From: Copromyces sp. CBS 386.78
Taxonomy: Eukaryota; Ascomycota; Sordariomycetes; Sordariales; Sordariaceae
Assembly (NCBI GenBank): GCA_030685235.1
Contig: MU839098.1
Span: 248,001 to 312,000, forward strand
Direction: 5' to 3'
DNA length: 64,000 nucleotides
Below, one piece after another: positions 12,101 through 23,155 of this stretch. The notes beneath the pieces are model-generated. The model was given only the letters and a program-made list of their open reading frames with translations, did no database searches and was not told the DNA's origin. The position numbers and the translations under genes were made by a program. Numbering within the stretch: position 1 is the stretch's first letter; every line of letters begins with the position of its first letter.

Positions 12101-12674
12101 AAGGTCGACACGGCTTGATGCCAGAGCTTTTATCAAACTGTGGACGTTGTTCGTGCCTGGCCCCTATCTCGTCGTCGGAAAAGTAGATGTCGTGGTAGTC
12201 TGGTGGCAGCTTCAAGCCGGCATTGCGCAGCAGCTCTCTGTCCTTGTTGAACTTCTTGCGGCGCTCCATCAAATAATCGGGTATGAAGGCTTCGGCGTAG
12301 TCGGTCTCTTCCTCTTTCTTGACGGTGGGCTGGTTCAATTCGATAATCTCGTCGTCTCTGGCCCTATCTGTCGCACCAGCAGCCTTCTTTCCTCCCCTCC
12401 CCTTCCCCTTTCCTCCTCTGCCTCTACCTCTCCCAGAAGTAGCACGTCGCTTGGCAAGTCTCCGTGCCTTGAGCTTGTCGCCATCGTCAGAGTCGTCCGA
12501 CCACTCGACCTTTTCCTCGAAATCGAAACTGACGCTCAACTTGCGTTTGCCCAAGGAGGTAGTTGTGGCGATAGCGCTGCTTTGTGGACGGACATTTTCG
12601 TCGTCCAAGTGGACATCTTCGTCGAAGGACAAGGTAGGGTCGTCGTCCGAAAGGACTATCGCATTATCAGCCAT
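9108..12674 (-). CDS. SNF2-family DNA-dependent ATPase, Rad26/ERCC6L2-like
   Basis: Double-stranded-DNA translocase of the SNF2 superfamily, probably nuclear and acting in DNA repair or chromatin. Two exons, 12674-11269 and 11205-9108, with a 63-bp intron (GTAAGT donor); 1167 residues. The start is the first ATG in frame (MADNAIVLSDDD); the frame is open upstream but without ATG. The N-terminus is acidic, then a basic RGRGRGGKGKGRGGKK stretch (about 81-97, NLS-like). Motif I is GDDMGLGKT (about 236-244, Asp where Glu is usual), motif II is DECH (353-356), motif III LTGTAIQN. The helicase C lobe has STKAGGVGLNI and QAQDRAYRIGQ. A long C-terminal extension carries an Asp/Glu run and a basic PKKKMLRMHYKF patch. 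The domain order and C-terminal tail resemble ERCC6L2/Rad26-like proteins; assignment within the SNF2 tree is inference. Shares an upstream region with the divergent dioxygenase gene. Confidence 0.9.
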
Positions 12675-13528
12675 TGCGCGGGCATGATATCGGTCGGTGA
12701 TGGTTGGCGATTGCGACGCGTTGTAGGGTGGAAAGTTGGCGACGGAGGGGCAAAATGCAGGGGCCAAGAATCGCGCCTAGAGAGCGTGAGCACGTGGAGG
12801 CTGTTAGCTTCTAGGCAGCAAGCGAACCCTAACCCGGAAGAGCTCTTTGGGAGAGGTTCAGCTCTTTGTCAGATTCCGTCCCATTGAACTCAACTTTACT
12901 TTGGGTTCATTTGATAATAGTGGTCTCGCATCTCAATCGCTTTCCGTATCTGGCCATCCTTTCCAGATAGCTAAACATCGCTGTGGCTTCATCAAGACCT
13001 CTTTTGCGGGCAAGACACTTACAGCTCAGTGGAGCTCGGAGCTACCCGATGCTAACACTAACATCAACTAACAATGGCCCACCAGATGATCGTTAATCAT
13101 CGCATCGCATCGCTACGCCAAGGAAAAAACCTGGGAATAAAGTTTCAAACCTTTCGGTTTATCTTAGCCGTGCCGAGCATTCATCCATCGAACCATTGTC
13201 TCGGGCCTCATTTAGTGTCGTAATAGCGGGCTAGGCGATCGTATTGAGCTTCCTCTTCCGACTTAGACGCGGTTCTTGCAAACGGGTACTGTTAGCTCTT
13301 ATCGAGAGGGGTTCTGTTAGTGCAGTCACCTATATCAAGATGGGGTTAACCACCAGCTCGGCTTGACTTCTTCAACTCTCTTTTTTCTTTAACTCCATTT
13401 TCACCTCTCTTTCGTCGTCTTAACACGAAGTGAAAGGTCTCGACATCTCATCCAGTGGGCAACTCAACCCCCGCCATCTTCTCCTTCCACCGAAACTCGC
13501 CAACTACACCAACACCACCACCAACACA
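12675..13528. promoter_or_regulatory. Divergent upstream region (SNF2 gene / dioxygenase gene)
   Basis: 854 bp between two divergent start codons. No gene supported. Pyrimidine-rich, TTTTTTCTTT-type sequence around 13380-13400 precedes the dioxygenase start, a common feature of fungal core promoters; nothing more specific is visible. Confidence 0.5.
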
Positions 13529-14503
13529 ATGACTTCCTCAGCGCCCAAAACCGACGACGGCCTTACCCCCTCTCAACTCACCTTCTTCCGCGAAAACGGC
13601 TACCTAATCATCCCCCGCGCCCTGCCCCCGTCCACCGTCTCCCGTCTCCTCTCCGAAACCCACTCCCTCCTCACCGACTTCGACCTAACCACGCACCCGC
13701 TCACGCGCTTCCGCACCGGCGGCGACTCAGGCCACGACCACGTCGGCGACGACTACTTCCTGTCATCAGGCGACAAAATCCGCTTCTTCTTCGAAGAAGA
13801 CGCCTTCGACGCGTCCGGCAACCTCATCAAGCCGAAGGATAAAGCCATCAACAAGATCGGGCATTACCTGCACGGTCTCAACCCGGCGTTCGCCAGCCTG
13901 TTGGCTACCGGACCTGAAGATGAACGGGGCTGGATCGAAGAGATGAAGGCCCGCCCGGCGGCTGTAGCCAAGGATTTGGGGTTTACGGACCCGAGGTGTC
14001 TGCAGAGCATGGTCATCTGCAAACAACCCGAGATCGGCGGGGCGGTGCCTCCGCACCAGGATAGCACCTTCTTGTATACCAACCCCCCTTCAGCGGTAGG
14101 GTTTTGGTACGCGCTGGAGGACGCGACGCTTGAGAATGGCTGTTTATCTTTCCTGCCCGGATCGCATTTGTGGGCGCCGATTGAGAAGAGACTGGTTAGG
14201 AAGGCTGGGGAGCAAGAGGGCACGGAGATGGTGGATAACCAGGGGCCGAGGTTCCCGCCGGGAGAACAGTATGGGGAGGATAAGAAGCCAGAGGAGGAGA
14301 GGACGTATGTGCCGGGCGAGGTGAAGGCGGGGGATTTGGTGCTCATTCATGGCAATATTTTGCATAGGAGTGAGAGGAATTTGAGCCAGAAGGGGAGGAT
14401 CATCTATACGTTCCATGTTATTGAGGGCGGGGAGGGGAGGGAGTATGATGAGAGGAATTGGCTGCAGCCGCCGAAGGAGGGGTTTACTAGGTTGTATGCT
14501 TAG
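13529..14503 (+). CDS. Phytanoyl-CoA dioxygenase (PhyH) family protein
   Basis: Fe(II)/2-oxoglutarate-dependent oxygenase of the PhyH family, 324 residues, no intron. Start chosen at ATG 13529 (MTSSAPK), preceded by CCAACACA; the frame extends 99 bases upstream only via GTG. The iron ligands are visible as HQD (His176, Asp178) and the distal His279 in HGNILHRSERN, with the 2-oxoglutarate-binding Arg290 eleven residues later, the spacing of human PHYH. LSFLPGSHLW, typical of the family, follows the first motif. No peroxisomal PTS1 (it ends RLYA) and no clear PTS2. The substrate is unknown: fungal members include both alpha-oxidation enzymes and enzymes of unrelated substrates. Composition shifts from C-rich 5' to G-rich 3' within the gene, but the frame stays intact. 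Confidence 0.9.
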   Translation: MTSSAPKTDDGLTPSQLTFFRENGYLIIPRALPPSTVSRLLSETHSLLTDFDLTTHPLTRFRTGGDSGHDHVGDDYFLSSGDKIRFFFEEDAFDASGNLIKPKDKAINKIGHYLHGLNPAFASLLATGPEDERGWIEEMKARPAAVAKDLGFTDPRCLQSMVICKQPEIGGAVPPHQDSTFLYTNPPSAVGFWYALEDATLENGCLSFLPGSHLWAPIEKRLVRKAGEQEGTEMVDNQGPRFPPGEQYGEDKKPEEERTYVPGEVKAGDLVLIHGNILHRSERNLSQKGRIIYTFHVIEGGEGREYDERNWLQPPKEGFTRLYA

Positions 14504-15606
14504 GCGTTCAGTGCTCCAAGTAGATTCTGGGCAACTTCAGCCTCCATATAGGCAAATTTGAATCATAGCTTGGTAACTCGAATCACTTTGATGACCGTAT
14601 CGTGGATGTTGAAAGACCATGTTCTGTTGTCTGACAAAGTATCAACTTGGCAATTTTGGACAGCACTACCTACTCATCGCTAAATGATCACAAAATCAGA
14701 GACACTGACGTCAGCCGAATTCTGAAACACCCAAGACACCAAAGCATTGGGTACGTGATCATCAAAGCCTAATATCCTCTGCTGTTTGGATGAACCTGGC
14801 CGACCAAGTTGCTGGATCCGTAAATAATCTTGCTGGATATTACTTTCAGCTTTGAAACCATGTTTAGCGGACGATCATCTAGCCCCGGCTGACTGTTCAG
14901 ACCAGATCTCATATCAACACCCACGTCCAAATTTTCACTGGTCATGTTTCATGTAGAACTCAATGAATGATCAACAAATCAAGCCGCTGTTTCTCTTTTT
15001 TGTTGTGGCAGTGGTTTCTAAGCTCAAACTTTCTCTCCGTCGATTTGCAGTCATTCCATGACGTGTGCCTCGGTGGTATTTGGTATAACAACATCAAGAT
15101 GTGGGTGAAAAAGAAAGAAGAGAAGGGAAAAAAGTTAAATGGTGAATAGGTTCGCAAACGGGTGACAAGAAGTGAAGAGATAGCGAAAAAGAGATAACAG
15201 GGCAACAGGATAACAAGTAAGGGGGATATAGAAAAGAGAGAGAGAAAACCACAACAGAACTAGAACCCGGCAAACTCCTATCTTTCCCATCCAGCCATCC
15301 CCTCCTAAAGATCCAGCAAAGAAGCGGAGGTGGAAAAAAAAACGGCCGTCAACACACGTCAGCGTCCCCGTGGCAGAGAAACAACAGCAACAATCGTCCA
15401 TCCCGTGTTAGGGTGAGTATCTCTCCTGTCACCCCCCAACAGCACCAACCTGAATGTCCCAAAATCGAAAGGTATCACATCCTGCACCAGCTAGACTCTT
15501 CCCAAACCAGACTTTTTGTCCGTTCTTAGTGAATATAAGTCGACCAAGTGTCGCAACTGGCCCGTGTCGTTTCCAGCCCGATGGTTGCCTATTTTGTCCT
15601 CCTAGC
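14504..15606. other. Convergent 3' region
   Basis: 1.1 kb between two convergent stop codons. Holds the 3' UTRs; A-rich on the + strand around 15100-15350. No supported gene. Confidence 0.5.
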
Positions 15607-16701
15607 TCAGATAGGGCTTACGGGAAAACTCCTCACACCACCACCCAGATCTCCGCTTCCAGTCCTCCGCAGCGCCTGTGACATGGTCTCGATCGCGATC
15701 TCTCCATTGACAACCGGGCTAGGGTGCAAAAGACTTGTTGGGCTACCAAGAGGTTTCCTACCTGGGGATCCCGGAATAGCACCAACATCGAATCCCTTCA
15801 TCGACCCAGATTTGCTCGTTGGGGGGCTGGTGTGTTGGCCGCCAGATGACGAGACTGGAGAGCGAACCGGGCTCGGTGAGCGGTTGACACCGGTGGGAGT
15901 GAGGCTGGTCAAGCCAGCAAAGTGCAAGCTATCGCGCGAGCCCGCAACCTGTTGCTGCTCGGCCTGCACAACGTCGGCAAAAGAGATGAAGCTCAGACGG
16001 CGGATATCCGTGTTATCAAAGCTGCCGTAGTTGGAAGCTGTCTCGTTTCCAGGTATTGTCCCCCGGCCAGCTGTGAAGGCGGCCAGCTCCTCTGCCCAGG
16101 TTGCCTCGAGGGAGGGAGGGACAGGATTGGGGGCAGCTCCAGTCACCGTCACGGCGGCGGGCTGATGGGAGGTATGTGTGATGATCTCGACGGTATCGGG
16201 GTCAAGGCGCTTGTCGGTGATGGCCTGCGAAGAGGCGTCAAGCACGGGCGGGATGTAGTTCTCAGTCTGGATGTGAGATGGGATGGCTGGCGAATTTGGG
16301 ACCATAGAAGCGCTTTCTTGTACGTCGCGCTCGAAGATCTGGCTACCAGCTGGCGATGAAAGGCGTGGAGACGAGGTGAAAGCACGGCCGGGCGATTGTG
16401 GTGTAATGTAGACGTCGGACTGAACAGGCGAGGCACCGGTTGACCTCTTAACCCAAGAGGTAGCCTTTCCACTACCAGTAGATGGGGCAGGCGATTTCGA
16501 GACGGACGATGCGTCTTCCTTCTTCTTTCCAAAGCCGAAAAGGCTACGCTTCTTGGCTTTCTTCTCCTCCGAAGCTCCTCCCTCTCCTCCGGCCGCCGCT
16601 CGTGGGGTCGCGTTTCCAGAGCCTGAATCGGACTCAAACGGGCCCGCTAACCTTGGGATACTCTGGCCGCCCTGGGGCAGCGATGTGCTGGCGAGACTCA
16701 T
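15607..16701 (-). CDS. Uncharacterised Ser/Pro-rich protein
   Basis: Single-exon frame of 364 residues, ATG at 16701 (MSLASTSLPQGG). I do not recognise a known domain. Most of the chain looks disordered (Ser, Pro, Gly, Thr) with many SP/TP dipeptides (SPGR, SPVR, TPTG, SPSPVRSP), i.e. potential proline-directed phosphosites. There is a basic KKAKKRSLFGFGKKK segment near residues 47-61, and a more conserved-looking central block around LEATWAEELAAF and TDIRRLSFISFADVV (roughly 200-245), which could be the functional core. No signal peptide or membrane span. Codon use and frame length support a real gene; the function is unknown. The upstream region is long (no gene until 21.2 kb). Confidence 0.75.
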   Translation of the reverse strand: MSLASTSLPQGGQSIPRLAGPFESDSGSGNATPRAAAGGEGGASEEKKAKKRSLFGFGKKKEDASSVSKSPAPSTGSGKATSWVKRSTGASPVQSDVYITPQSPGRAFTSSPRLSSPAGSQIFERDVQESASMVPNSPAIPSHIQTENYIPPVLDASSQAITDKRLDPDTVEIITHTSHQPAAVTVTGAAPNPVPPSLEATWAEELAAFTAGRGTIPGNETASNYGSFDNTDIRRLSFISFADVVQAEQQQVAGSRDSLHFAGLTSLTPTGVNRSPSPVRSPVSSSGGQHTSPPTSKSGSMKGFDVGAIPGSPGRKPLGSPTSLLHPSPVVNGEIAIETMSQALRRTGSGDLGGGVRSFPVSPI

Positions 16702-18176
16702 GATGTTGATGATGATGTTTGTGTTGTGATAGTACTGGATCGTGCTCGGTTATCTCGGACTCTGGGGAATATGCAGATGCGCAAAAAGTTCGTGTTTGAA
16801 GTGCCGCGCGCGGATGGTGTTGGTTGTTTGGGATGAAGATGGAGGACAAAGAAGAGCAAGTTTCAAGCTCCAGCTAAAGCTTCTCAAGGTCGGGACGGGT
16901 GGGGAGTCTAGAATCAACACCGGGATCTGGTCAGCGCGAGCTATTTTGGGAACACAAGGAATCAGAGCACGAGCATGGAGCAGACATGGTGGTGATCCAA
17001 GATGGAGCTGGTTTTGAAATTCCCCCAATTTCGGCTGGCGGCGACAGTGGGGGTGGAAATGGCTATTGTTGTCGCGATAACAACGGAATAGGGCACAAGC
17101 TTTCCCATCTTGGCCCAAAGAGCAATTCGCGAGGCTGTCGCATGCCCATTGCGAATCGCTGGGTTCAGGTGGGATGGATGATTACCACAATCCATGACTC
17201 TCATCTCACCATGACTGCGATTGTGATCGCGACTGTGACGTGGACGGGGAAGAGAGAGAGAAAATGCGGCCTTACCGAGTTGTCCAATAGCCAACCTTGA
17301 CACCTTTGGGTTGGTAATGTAGATTGTGTCTCTTGCGATGGCGAGCTGTGAAGAGACGAGAAGAGAAAAAATTGCACTGGCCGGCTTTGGTGTAATGGCA
17401 AGGAAGGAAGGTTTGCGCACGTTCGGGTTTGGTGGGAGAGAAAGATCGCGGGATGAGGACGAAGAGGAGAAGGACGGAGCGACCGAAGGGTGATGTTGTG
17501 TTGGTTGTGTGTGTCCCGTCCAGTCGCAGTCACCACACTGGCACCTCAGTGTGTGATGTGATGCCCTCCTGATGCAGAAGTCGAAGCTAGGACTCTTCTC
17601 TGGACCTGGATAGTGGATGCTTCAGGTCACCCTTGGCGGGCTGTGATGGGGCCGCTGTCGACAGAGTGCTGGGTGTCCCCTGGATCTGCCCGCTGCAATC
17701 TGAAATGTTTCGGGCGCAAATGCGAGCTTGACCAAGCCGCAAATTCCGCTTTGGGAGTTAGTGTTTGTTAGAGCTGATGGCCTTTTCTGCTCTTTACGCG
17801 TCGAGGATTGTTAAAGGTGTTTTGCAGATTTGGACGTGTTGTACGCGGAGTCCGGGAGTCGGACAATGAAAATCAAGTGGCAGACTGTGGAAAGCCGACA
17901 AGTTTGAATGGAACGGAACGGAAGGGAAAAAAGTTTTTCTCGCTGTTTGTCTTTGGCCCGTTTGTCGAAGACCAGTAGCAACGAGCTGTAATAACAAAAT
18001 AAATCAAGATCCACGGACGGATGACGACGGTCCAACCGACCCACTCTCTCCCACTCTTTTAAGTCTTCGGAGCTAGTACCGTTGTAAGATACGGTAAGCT
18101 GGGCTGCCGTGGCAGCATGCGGATAGTGTAAAGCTCTGGTTCGGTCGAAAGATCACCAATGGCAAAACATGGAATA
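16702..18176. other. Upstream region of the Ser/Pro-rich gene
   Basis: About 1.5 kb without a supported gene. Several overlapping short open frames on both strands show no recognisable domains or splice-consistent exons. Confidence 0.45.
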
Positions 18177-18245
18177 CCGCTTTTTCTCATTCAAACTGGA
18201 TTTGACTAGCACACAAGCAGTTTAGCACATCTGGTGGAGCGCCTG
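18177..18245 (+). repeat. Left TIR of MITE
   Basis: 69 bp; matches the reverse complement of 18731-18799 at 68 of 69 positions (single C/G difference near TTTAGCA[C/G]ATCTGG). Confidence 0.9.
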
Positions 18246-18730
18246 CAGCCAGGATAAACTGCGTGGCTAAACAAGGGGGTTTTACTGGTGTACAATGTAG
18301 CCCTGGTATGTTTGTTAGTTTGGTACAAAAAACGCCCAGTTCCACCTTTCGAGCTACTAAGAGTGAAAAAGTATTCGGGCTTCGAGCGGATAGGTACTGT
18401 AGGAGACTGCCTTCTTATATCTTCCTATCCTAAAGGGCCTTGAGAAGAGACGGAGAGAGGCATAAGAGGCTTCTGTGGCGTTTTATACCCTGGTCACAAT
18501 GTCAGTGCCTTCAAACGAAAGCCAGAAGAAGGCCAATGAGAGCTCAATTTCTCCCCTATTCGACCCATGTTCGAAGAACCAAACTAACAAACAAACCAGT
18601 CTTATATTGTATAGGGATAGGATAAGTGGCCCCCCCTGTTGGCATAGCTTCCTTGGCAAAAGAGGCGGGGTGTAAAAGTGGGTAAAAGTGGGCTTGCCGG
18701 CCCGGCTATACTATGATAAGTTTAGCGGGG

Positions 18731-18799
18731 CAGGCGCTCCACCAGATCTGCTAAACTGCTTGTGTGCTAGTCAAATCCAGTTTGAATGAGAAAAAGCGG
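18731..18799 (-). repeat. Right TIR of MITE
   Basis: 69 bp; reverse complement of the left arm at 18177-18245, followed directly by TA. Confidence 0.9.
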
Positions 18800-21196
18800 T
18801 AGTCCTTAGAGGTATCACCATCACAATATCAAGTACTGTCTAGGTTGGTCTGAATCACAGTTGATGACACGCCAAAGGCCTTGTTTCTAACCTTCTGGTG
18901 ATTTCCAGGTCTAGAGGTAGCTGTCATGCTCACCAGCCGCCAAGCTCCGGAATTTCCGCAGCGAAGACTCTTGCAAAGAGCAAGGAACAAGCCGACACGG
19001 GAACGGGCTCGACGGTTGTTGAGCCATTGACTCTACAACATGTGTATTCCATGATACCGGGCCGAACTTTCACCCCTCTCTCTGGATCGTGGTGTGCTAC
19101 CAAGGCTTTTCTCCTTGCGGCAATAATACCAAAGTGATTGGAAGGCGTGGTTAACCCCTTTTGGCCGCAGTTGTGTGCATCACTCAGCAGACCTCAAACT
19201 CAGCCCTGAGAAGCGTTGGACCAAGGGAGGGGATTTTTGGACGAAAGAGTGTCGGCCGGATGCGGGAGGTGATATGAGTCTGGTGATACGGAGTCGTACC
19301 TGGATGTCGAAGGAATCCGGGAGATAGGGCTTGATTGGGCCGACCAGAAGACTAACGTGTCGCATAAATTCCTACTTGTTGCCGCAACCTGATACTCTGC
19401 TGAGACGAACTGACTGACCAGACACATGGTCGCAGCCGGTCGCAGTGATAGGAGGATTTGCGCCCTCTTGCAGCGTCAACGGTATCAAATAACTCTTTCT
19501 ATCAGATTCCATCACCAGGTCATCACACTGACTCCATCAACCCACAACTTTTGCAAAAGAGTCTCGCCTCACTCACAAATAAGAGTTCTGTCGGATCAAG
19601 TTCCGGCGTCGTCTTGCTGAATTAGGACATGGCCTCAGCCCACTTGTCGATCACAGAAAGGGCACCTGATGCCGTGGGGTGTTGGATGTGCCTGGCATTT
19701 CGACCCTGAAATTGTTGAGTGGGAATCAGGTGGGGAACTGCTATCTACGTCACACGGCGTCCGACAATGAAACTTTTACAACCTCACAGCTGTGTCGCTT
19801 GTGTACGCGACCGATGCCATGCCAGGCAACCGTCATTCCATCCCGAGACCTGTTCTTGAGCTTCCGGTATTCAGAATTCCAGACTCGGACCCGACAATTC
19901 CAACATGGGTTGCTCAAAGGTATACAAACCGTTGCATCTGTGGTTGCTTCCCAGGACCACGACACAGCCTGGCGCAACAAACAGACCCGAGACCATTGCG
20001 CCTCCCCCTGGACCATTAACAACAACCCAGGAATCCGGGGAAGCAAATGCGGGGTTGCCAAAGGGAACCGAACTCGCTTGTGGTTTCCAGGGTCTTTTTC
20101 TTTCTCTCGGAGTCACGGTGAGTCAGGTGAAAGGCTCTTCAATGGAAGGGAACTGAAGCCTTCCGCGCATTACAGCTAGACACCTCGGTGCTGATGGTGA
20201 TGAGTATTTTTGGAGGTCTTGACGAACTCGGGTGACAAGAATGTGAAGAGCTTCGTTAGCTTACCTCAAAACCCCTGCATAACCGTCACCCGTTTCCAGT
20301 CGGCCTCAAAGGTGTCCGATACGCTCCGACGAAGGCCAAATGGGCCGACCGAACAACAGCGTGATCGTGTCTTGTGTACAACAGTATGATTATTGTTTCA
20401 CACGCTTCCCTCCTGTTCATGCGGTACCGAAATTTCCTACCATTGATGGACAGTCTGGACATGTAACGACTGACGAGTAGTACCCGAGAGACGTGGGAAG
20501 TCGTTGGACTGAGGTGAGCGGAAGGAAGGAATGTATGTATCAGCGGCCCGAACTAACCGGGCAAGCTTCGTTATCAACCTATATGGGATGAACCGAATTG
20601 ACCCACTGTAGCCGGCCGTCAAGGTCCGCAGAAAATCGGGGATTGGAGCGGAGAAGTGGAGCCGAGAAACCGGAGCTCCCGTCGGGTGGCCCAAGCGTTA
20701 TTTACTTTCAACCCCGGCATGCCTGGACCGTGCACTTCGCACGTGACCTTGATAAGCGGTTTCCCGAGAAAAAGTTCATGTCCAATGTGGGATGGCGAGC
20801 CCGCGCGGAGCTCGTTGAGAGACAGAGACGCTGAACGTGAACGAGGCCGATCGAGGTGGACGGGTGAACAATTTGGACGATCAGAACAACCCTCCCATTC
20901 GCGATATCCCGAGAAATCGACAGGCGTCCAATTTGCAGTCTTGCGACGGAAAACTTGATGCTGAAAAAATAACAGAGCGAGACCTCATAATCTTTCTTGT
21001 TGAACTTGTCAACCCGTCGCCTCTTTTTTTTTCCCGCCTGCAACCCAGACCCGAAATCTCGTCCCCTCCTTTAGTTGACAATTCCACCCACCTCGGCTCT
21101 CCGACCAATCCCGCCGTCCCCGTCTGTCCAACTTCTTCACTGAAGCCCAGCACGACGGTCAGAGCGTAAACAACAGAAACAACAGAGTCAACAAAA
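18800..21196. other. Gene-poor region upstream of mrpl20
   Basis: 2.4 kb with no gene I can support. The longest frame (19679-20179 +, non-ATG start) has no recognisable domain. The last few hundred bases form the mrpl20 promoter and 5' UTR, with a TTTTTTTTTCCCGCC tract near 21030. Confidence 0.45.
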
Positions 21197-21868
21197 ATGG
21201 AGGCATCTCTTTCCCTGTTCCGGCCCGCGGCCACCTGCTGCCGCCGCGTCGCGCTCTCCTCCACCCAAAAGGCCTCTGCCACCCCGGCCGTCGCCGCCGG
21301 CATTTCCGTCCGCTACCAGTCGACCGCGAACCGGACAAAACGCATGCTCAACATCCCTCCGCACGAGTCCTTCCTCAACGTGCCCGTCGACGGCGACCGC
21401 ATCATCTTCAACCCTCCCGCGTCCGAGGCCTCGGTCTACCACACGCCCTTCAAGTTCCTCCCGCGCTCCGACCCTCGCCGCCGCGCAAACATCTACAAGC
21501 TCTTCCAAACCCAAGCCCCTACGCCAGAGCCTCAGGCCGACGCCGACGCTGCCAGCACGGACGGCGCCGAGCACCTACCGCCCGTCCTCTACAACCCCAC
21601 AAAGTCGTACAACGTCACGGCCGAGCAGGTCGAGGAGATCCGCCAGCTGCGCGCCAAGGACCCCAAGAAGTACAGCGTCACCTACCTCAGCAACAAGTAC
21701 AACTGCACAAAGGTGTTCATCATGATGTGCACCCAGGCCCCCCGCGAGCACCAGGAGGCACACAAGCTCGCGCGCGCCAGGATCGCCGAGAGCTGGGGCC
21801 CCCGCAGGGCGGCTGCCAAGCTGGATGCCAGGAGGAGAAAGGAGATGTTGCATCGTGGCGAGATATAA
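21197..21868 (+). CDS. mrpl20: Mitochondrial large-subunit ribosomal protein MRPL20 (mL58 family)
   Basis: Component of the fungal mitoribosomal large subunit. 223 residues, no intron, ATG at 21197 in an AAAAATGG context. The N-terminus (MEASLSLFRPAATCCRRVALSS) is rich in Arg, Ser and Ala without acids, a typical mitochondrial presequence, probably cleaved before the YQSTANRTKRML segment. The body has the MRP-L20 pattern: NIPPHESFLNVPVDGDRIIF, HTPFKFLPRSDPRRR, then a C-terminal helical part with ITAEQVEEIRQLR-like VTAEQVEEIRQLRAKDP, TYLSNKYNCTKVFI and a basic, Arg/Lys-rich tail. High GC and strong C-ending codon bias suit a ribosomal protein. Convergent with the Cys-rich gene downstream. Confidence 0.9.
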   Translation: MEASLSLFRPAATCCRRVALSSTQKASATPAVAAGISVRYQSTANRTKRMLNIPPHESFLNVPVDGDRIIFNPPASEASVYHTPFKFLPRSDPRRRANIYKLFQTQAPTPEPQADADAASTDGAEHLPPVLYNPTKSYNVTAEQVEEIRQLRAKDPKKYSVTYLSNKYNCTKVFIMMCTQAPREHQEAHKLARARIAESWGPRRAAAKLDARRRKEMLHRGEI

Positions 21869-23155
21869 GTGCAGAACCAGGTGGACTGGGATTGGGTTTG
21901 TTGGGGAAAGCGTTGAAGAAGGAGGGGGAGGAATGGGAGGAGGATTGTTTAGGGCGGGGGAAGGAGCGGGTGAGAGAGAAAGGAGAAGGAGGGAGTGGTC
22001 TGGTCTGGTCTGGTCCGGTCCGGCTTTTGGCTGCTTTGCTTCCCTGCGCGCGGCATTTACAATGTTTCTTGGTAAACCGTTGATTTGGTCTAGCTGGCGG
22101 GTTGGGGCCGGGAAAGCTCGTTCATCTCGCCATATGAGAACAGCACCAAAGCGGCAAGACGATTGCCTAGCTCAGCTCGGCCTCTCGTGATGCGCGACGG
22201 GAGAGTGAGTGAGCGGGTTGTCGATACGCGCAAAGGGGCTGCGGTAGACATACCATCAGCAACCAACCCCCAGAGTCGACGACCGACCAACGATCGGCCA
22301 GCTAGTTCCTTTGATCAGCTCCCTAAACCCGCCAGTGACGCCATGAGAGGAGTCAGGAGATTGTTGCCATACCCACTTTGTATTACTAGTCACAGCACAG
22401 CGCATAAAAGGGGAGACAGACAGAGACGCATTTTGGTCACGACTATTTGCACGCCTTGTACGATCAGGAATAGGTAGGGGAACGGGAAATGGGTCGGTCG
22501 GCAGCCTAAAGGTTAGGGAAGGATGATAGAAATGGGGTTGGTGAAGTGGTGTGCCTCACTTGAGCCGGCAAGAAAAAAACACCTCTGTATATATGTCCAT
22601 GTCATTCTCATGTCGTTGTTCAAATACCACTCGTGCGGCATTCACAAACTTCTGTGCTTCTATACAAGACATCAACCACATCTAACTTGATACTCACCAA
22701 CAGTTCGTGGCCTCGGCTTTCTACTGTTTAACTAGGTCAAAGAGATGCGACGAGAGGGGTAAAGCGCAATGAAGAGAAAATCAGGAAAATGATGAAGAGG
22801 TTTAGCAAGAGGTGAAGCGAGTTGAAGGAAGAGTGAGGAAGACGAAGAAAGAGTCACGGCAAACCTTTGACTTGACAGAATATCGTTTTCTTGCGCTATG
22901 CTTCTAATAAGGCTTTATATCCTAAAGGCCAAGGTGTAGCTGAAGAACACGGAATATTGTACTTCTGGATGATTAGAAGCCAGTAACGTTATCCAAAACC
23001 CGTAACAACTCGTAAGACTACAATCTTGCTTTCCCTTCCTCTGATATACTCCTAGAACCCATCACATCCCCTTTATAGCAAAGCCAAACCAAGTAAGCAA
23101 CGATAACGATTGTCATCCAAAATACTACGACGTCTGTACCGATTACCCCGTTTCC
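21869..23155. other. Convergent 3' region
   Basis: 1.3 kb between the mrpl20 stop and the stop of the Cys-rich gene. Contains a tandem TCTGG/TCCGG-type run near 22000-22020 and purine-rich stretches; no supported gene. Confidence 0.5.

Larger units (their letters stand above)
18177..18799. mobile_element. MITE, 623 bp, with 69-bp terminal inverted repeats and TA flanks
   Basis: Non-autonomous inverted-repeat element. Arms 18177-18245 and 18731-18799 are reverse complements with a single mismatch and begin CCGCTTTTTCTCATTCAAAC. Each end abuts TA (18175-18176 and 18800-18801), the target duplication of Tc1/mariner-type transposases. A second, nested inverted repeat lies at 18289-18326 / 18576-18614, centred on TTTGTTAGTTTGGT. 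The interior has no credible transposase. Near-identity of the arms and the lack of TpA enrichment show it has not been RIP-mutated. Confidence 0.85.

Noticed and set aside
12675..12767. 31-residue N-terminal extension of the SNF2 protein
   Set aside because: Non-ATG (TTG) start; first in-frame ATG is at 12674.
1..16701. Metabolic or secondary-metabolite gene cluster around acu-3 and the PhyH gene
   Set aside because: Only acu-3 and the acyl-CoA dehydrogenase are plausibly linked; the genes are separated by a dead transposon and unrelated functions, with no backbone synthase.
19679..20179. 166-codon + strand frame upstream of mrpl20
   Set aside because: GTG start, no domain, overlaps equally long frames on both strands.
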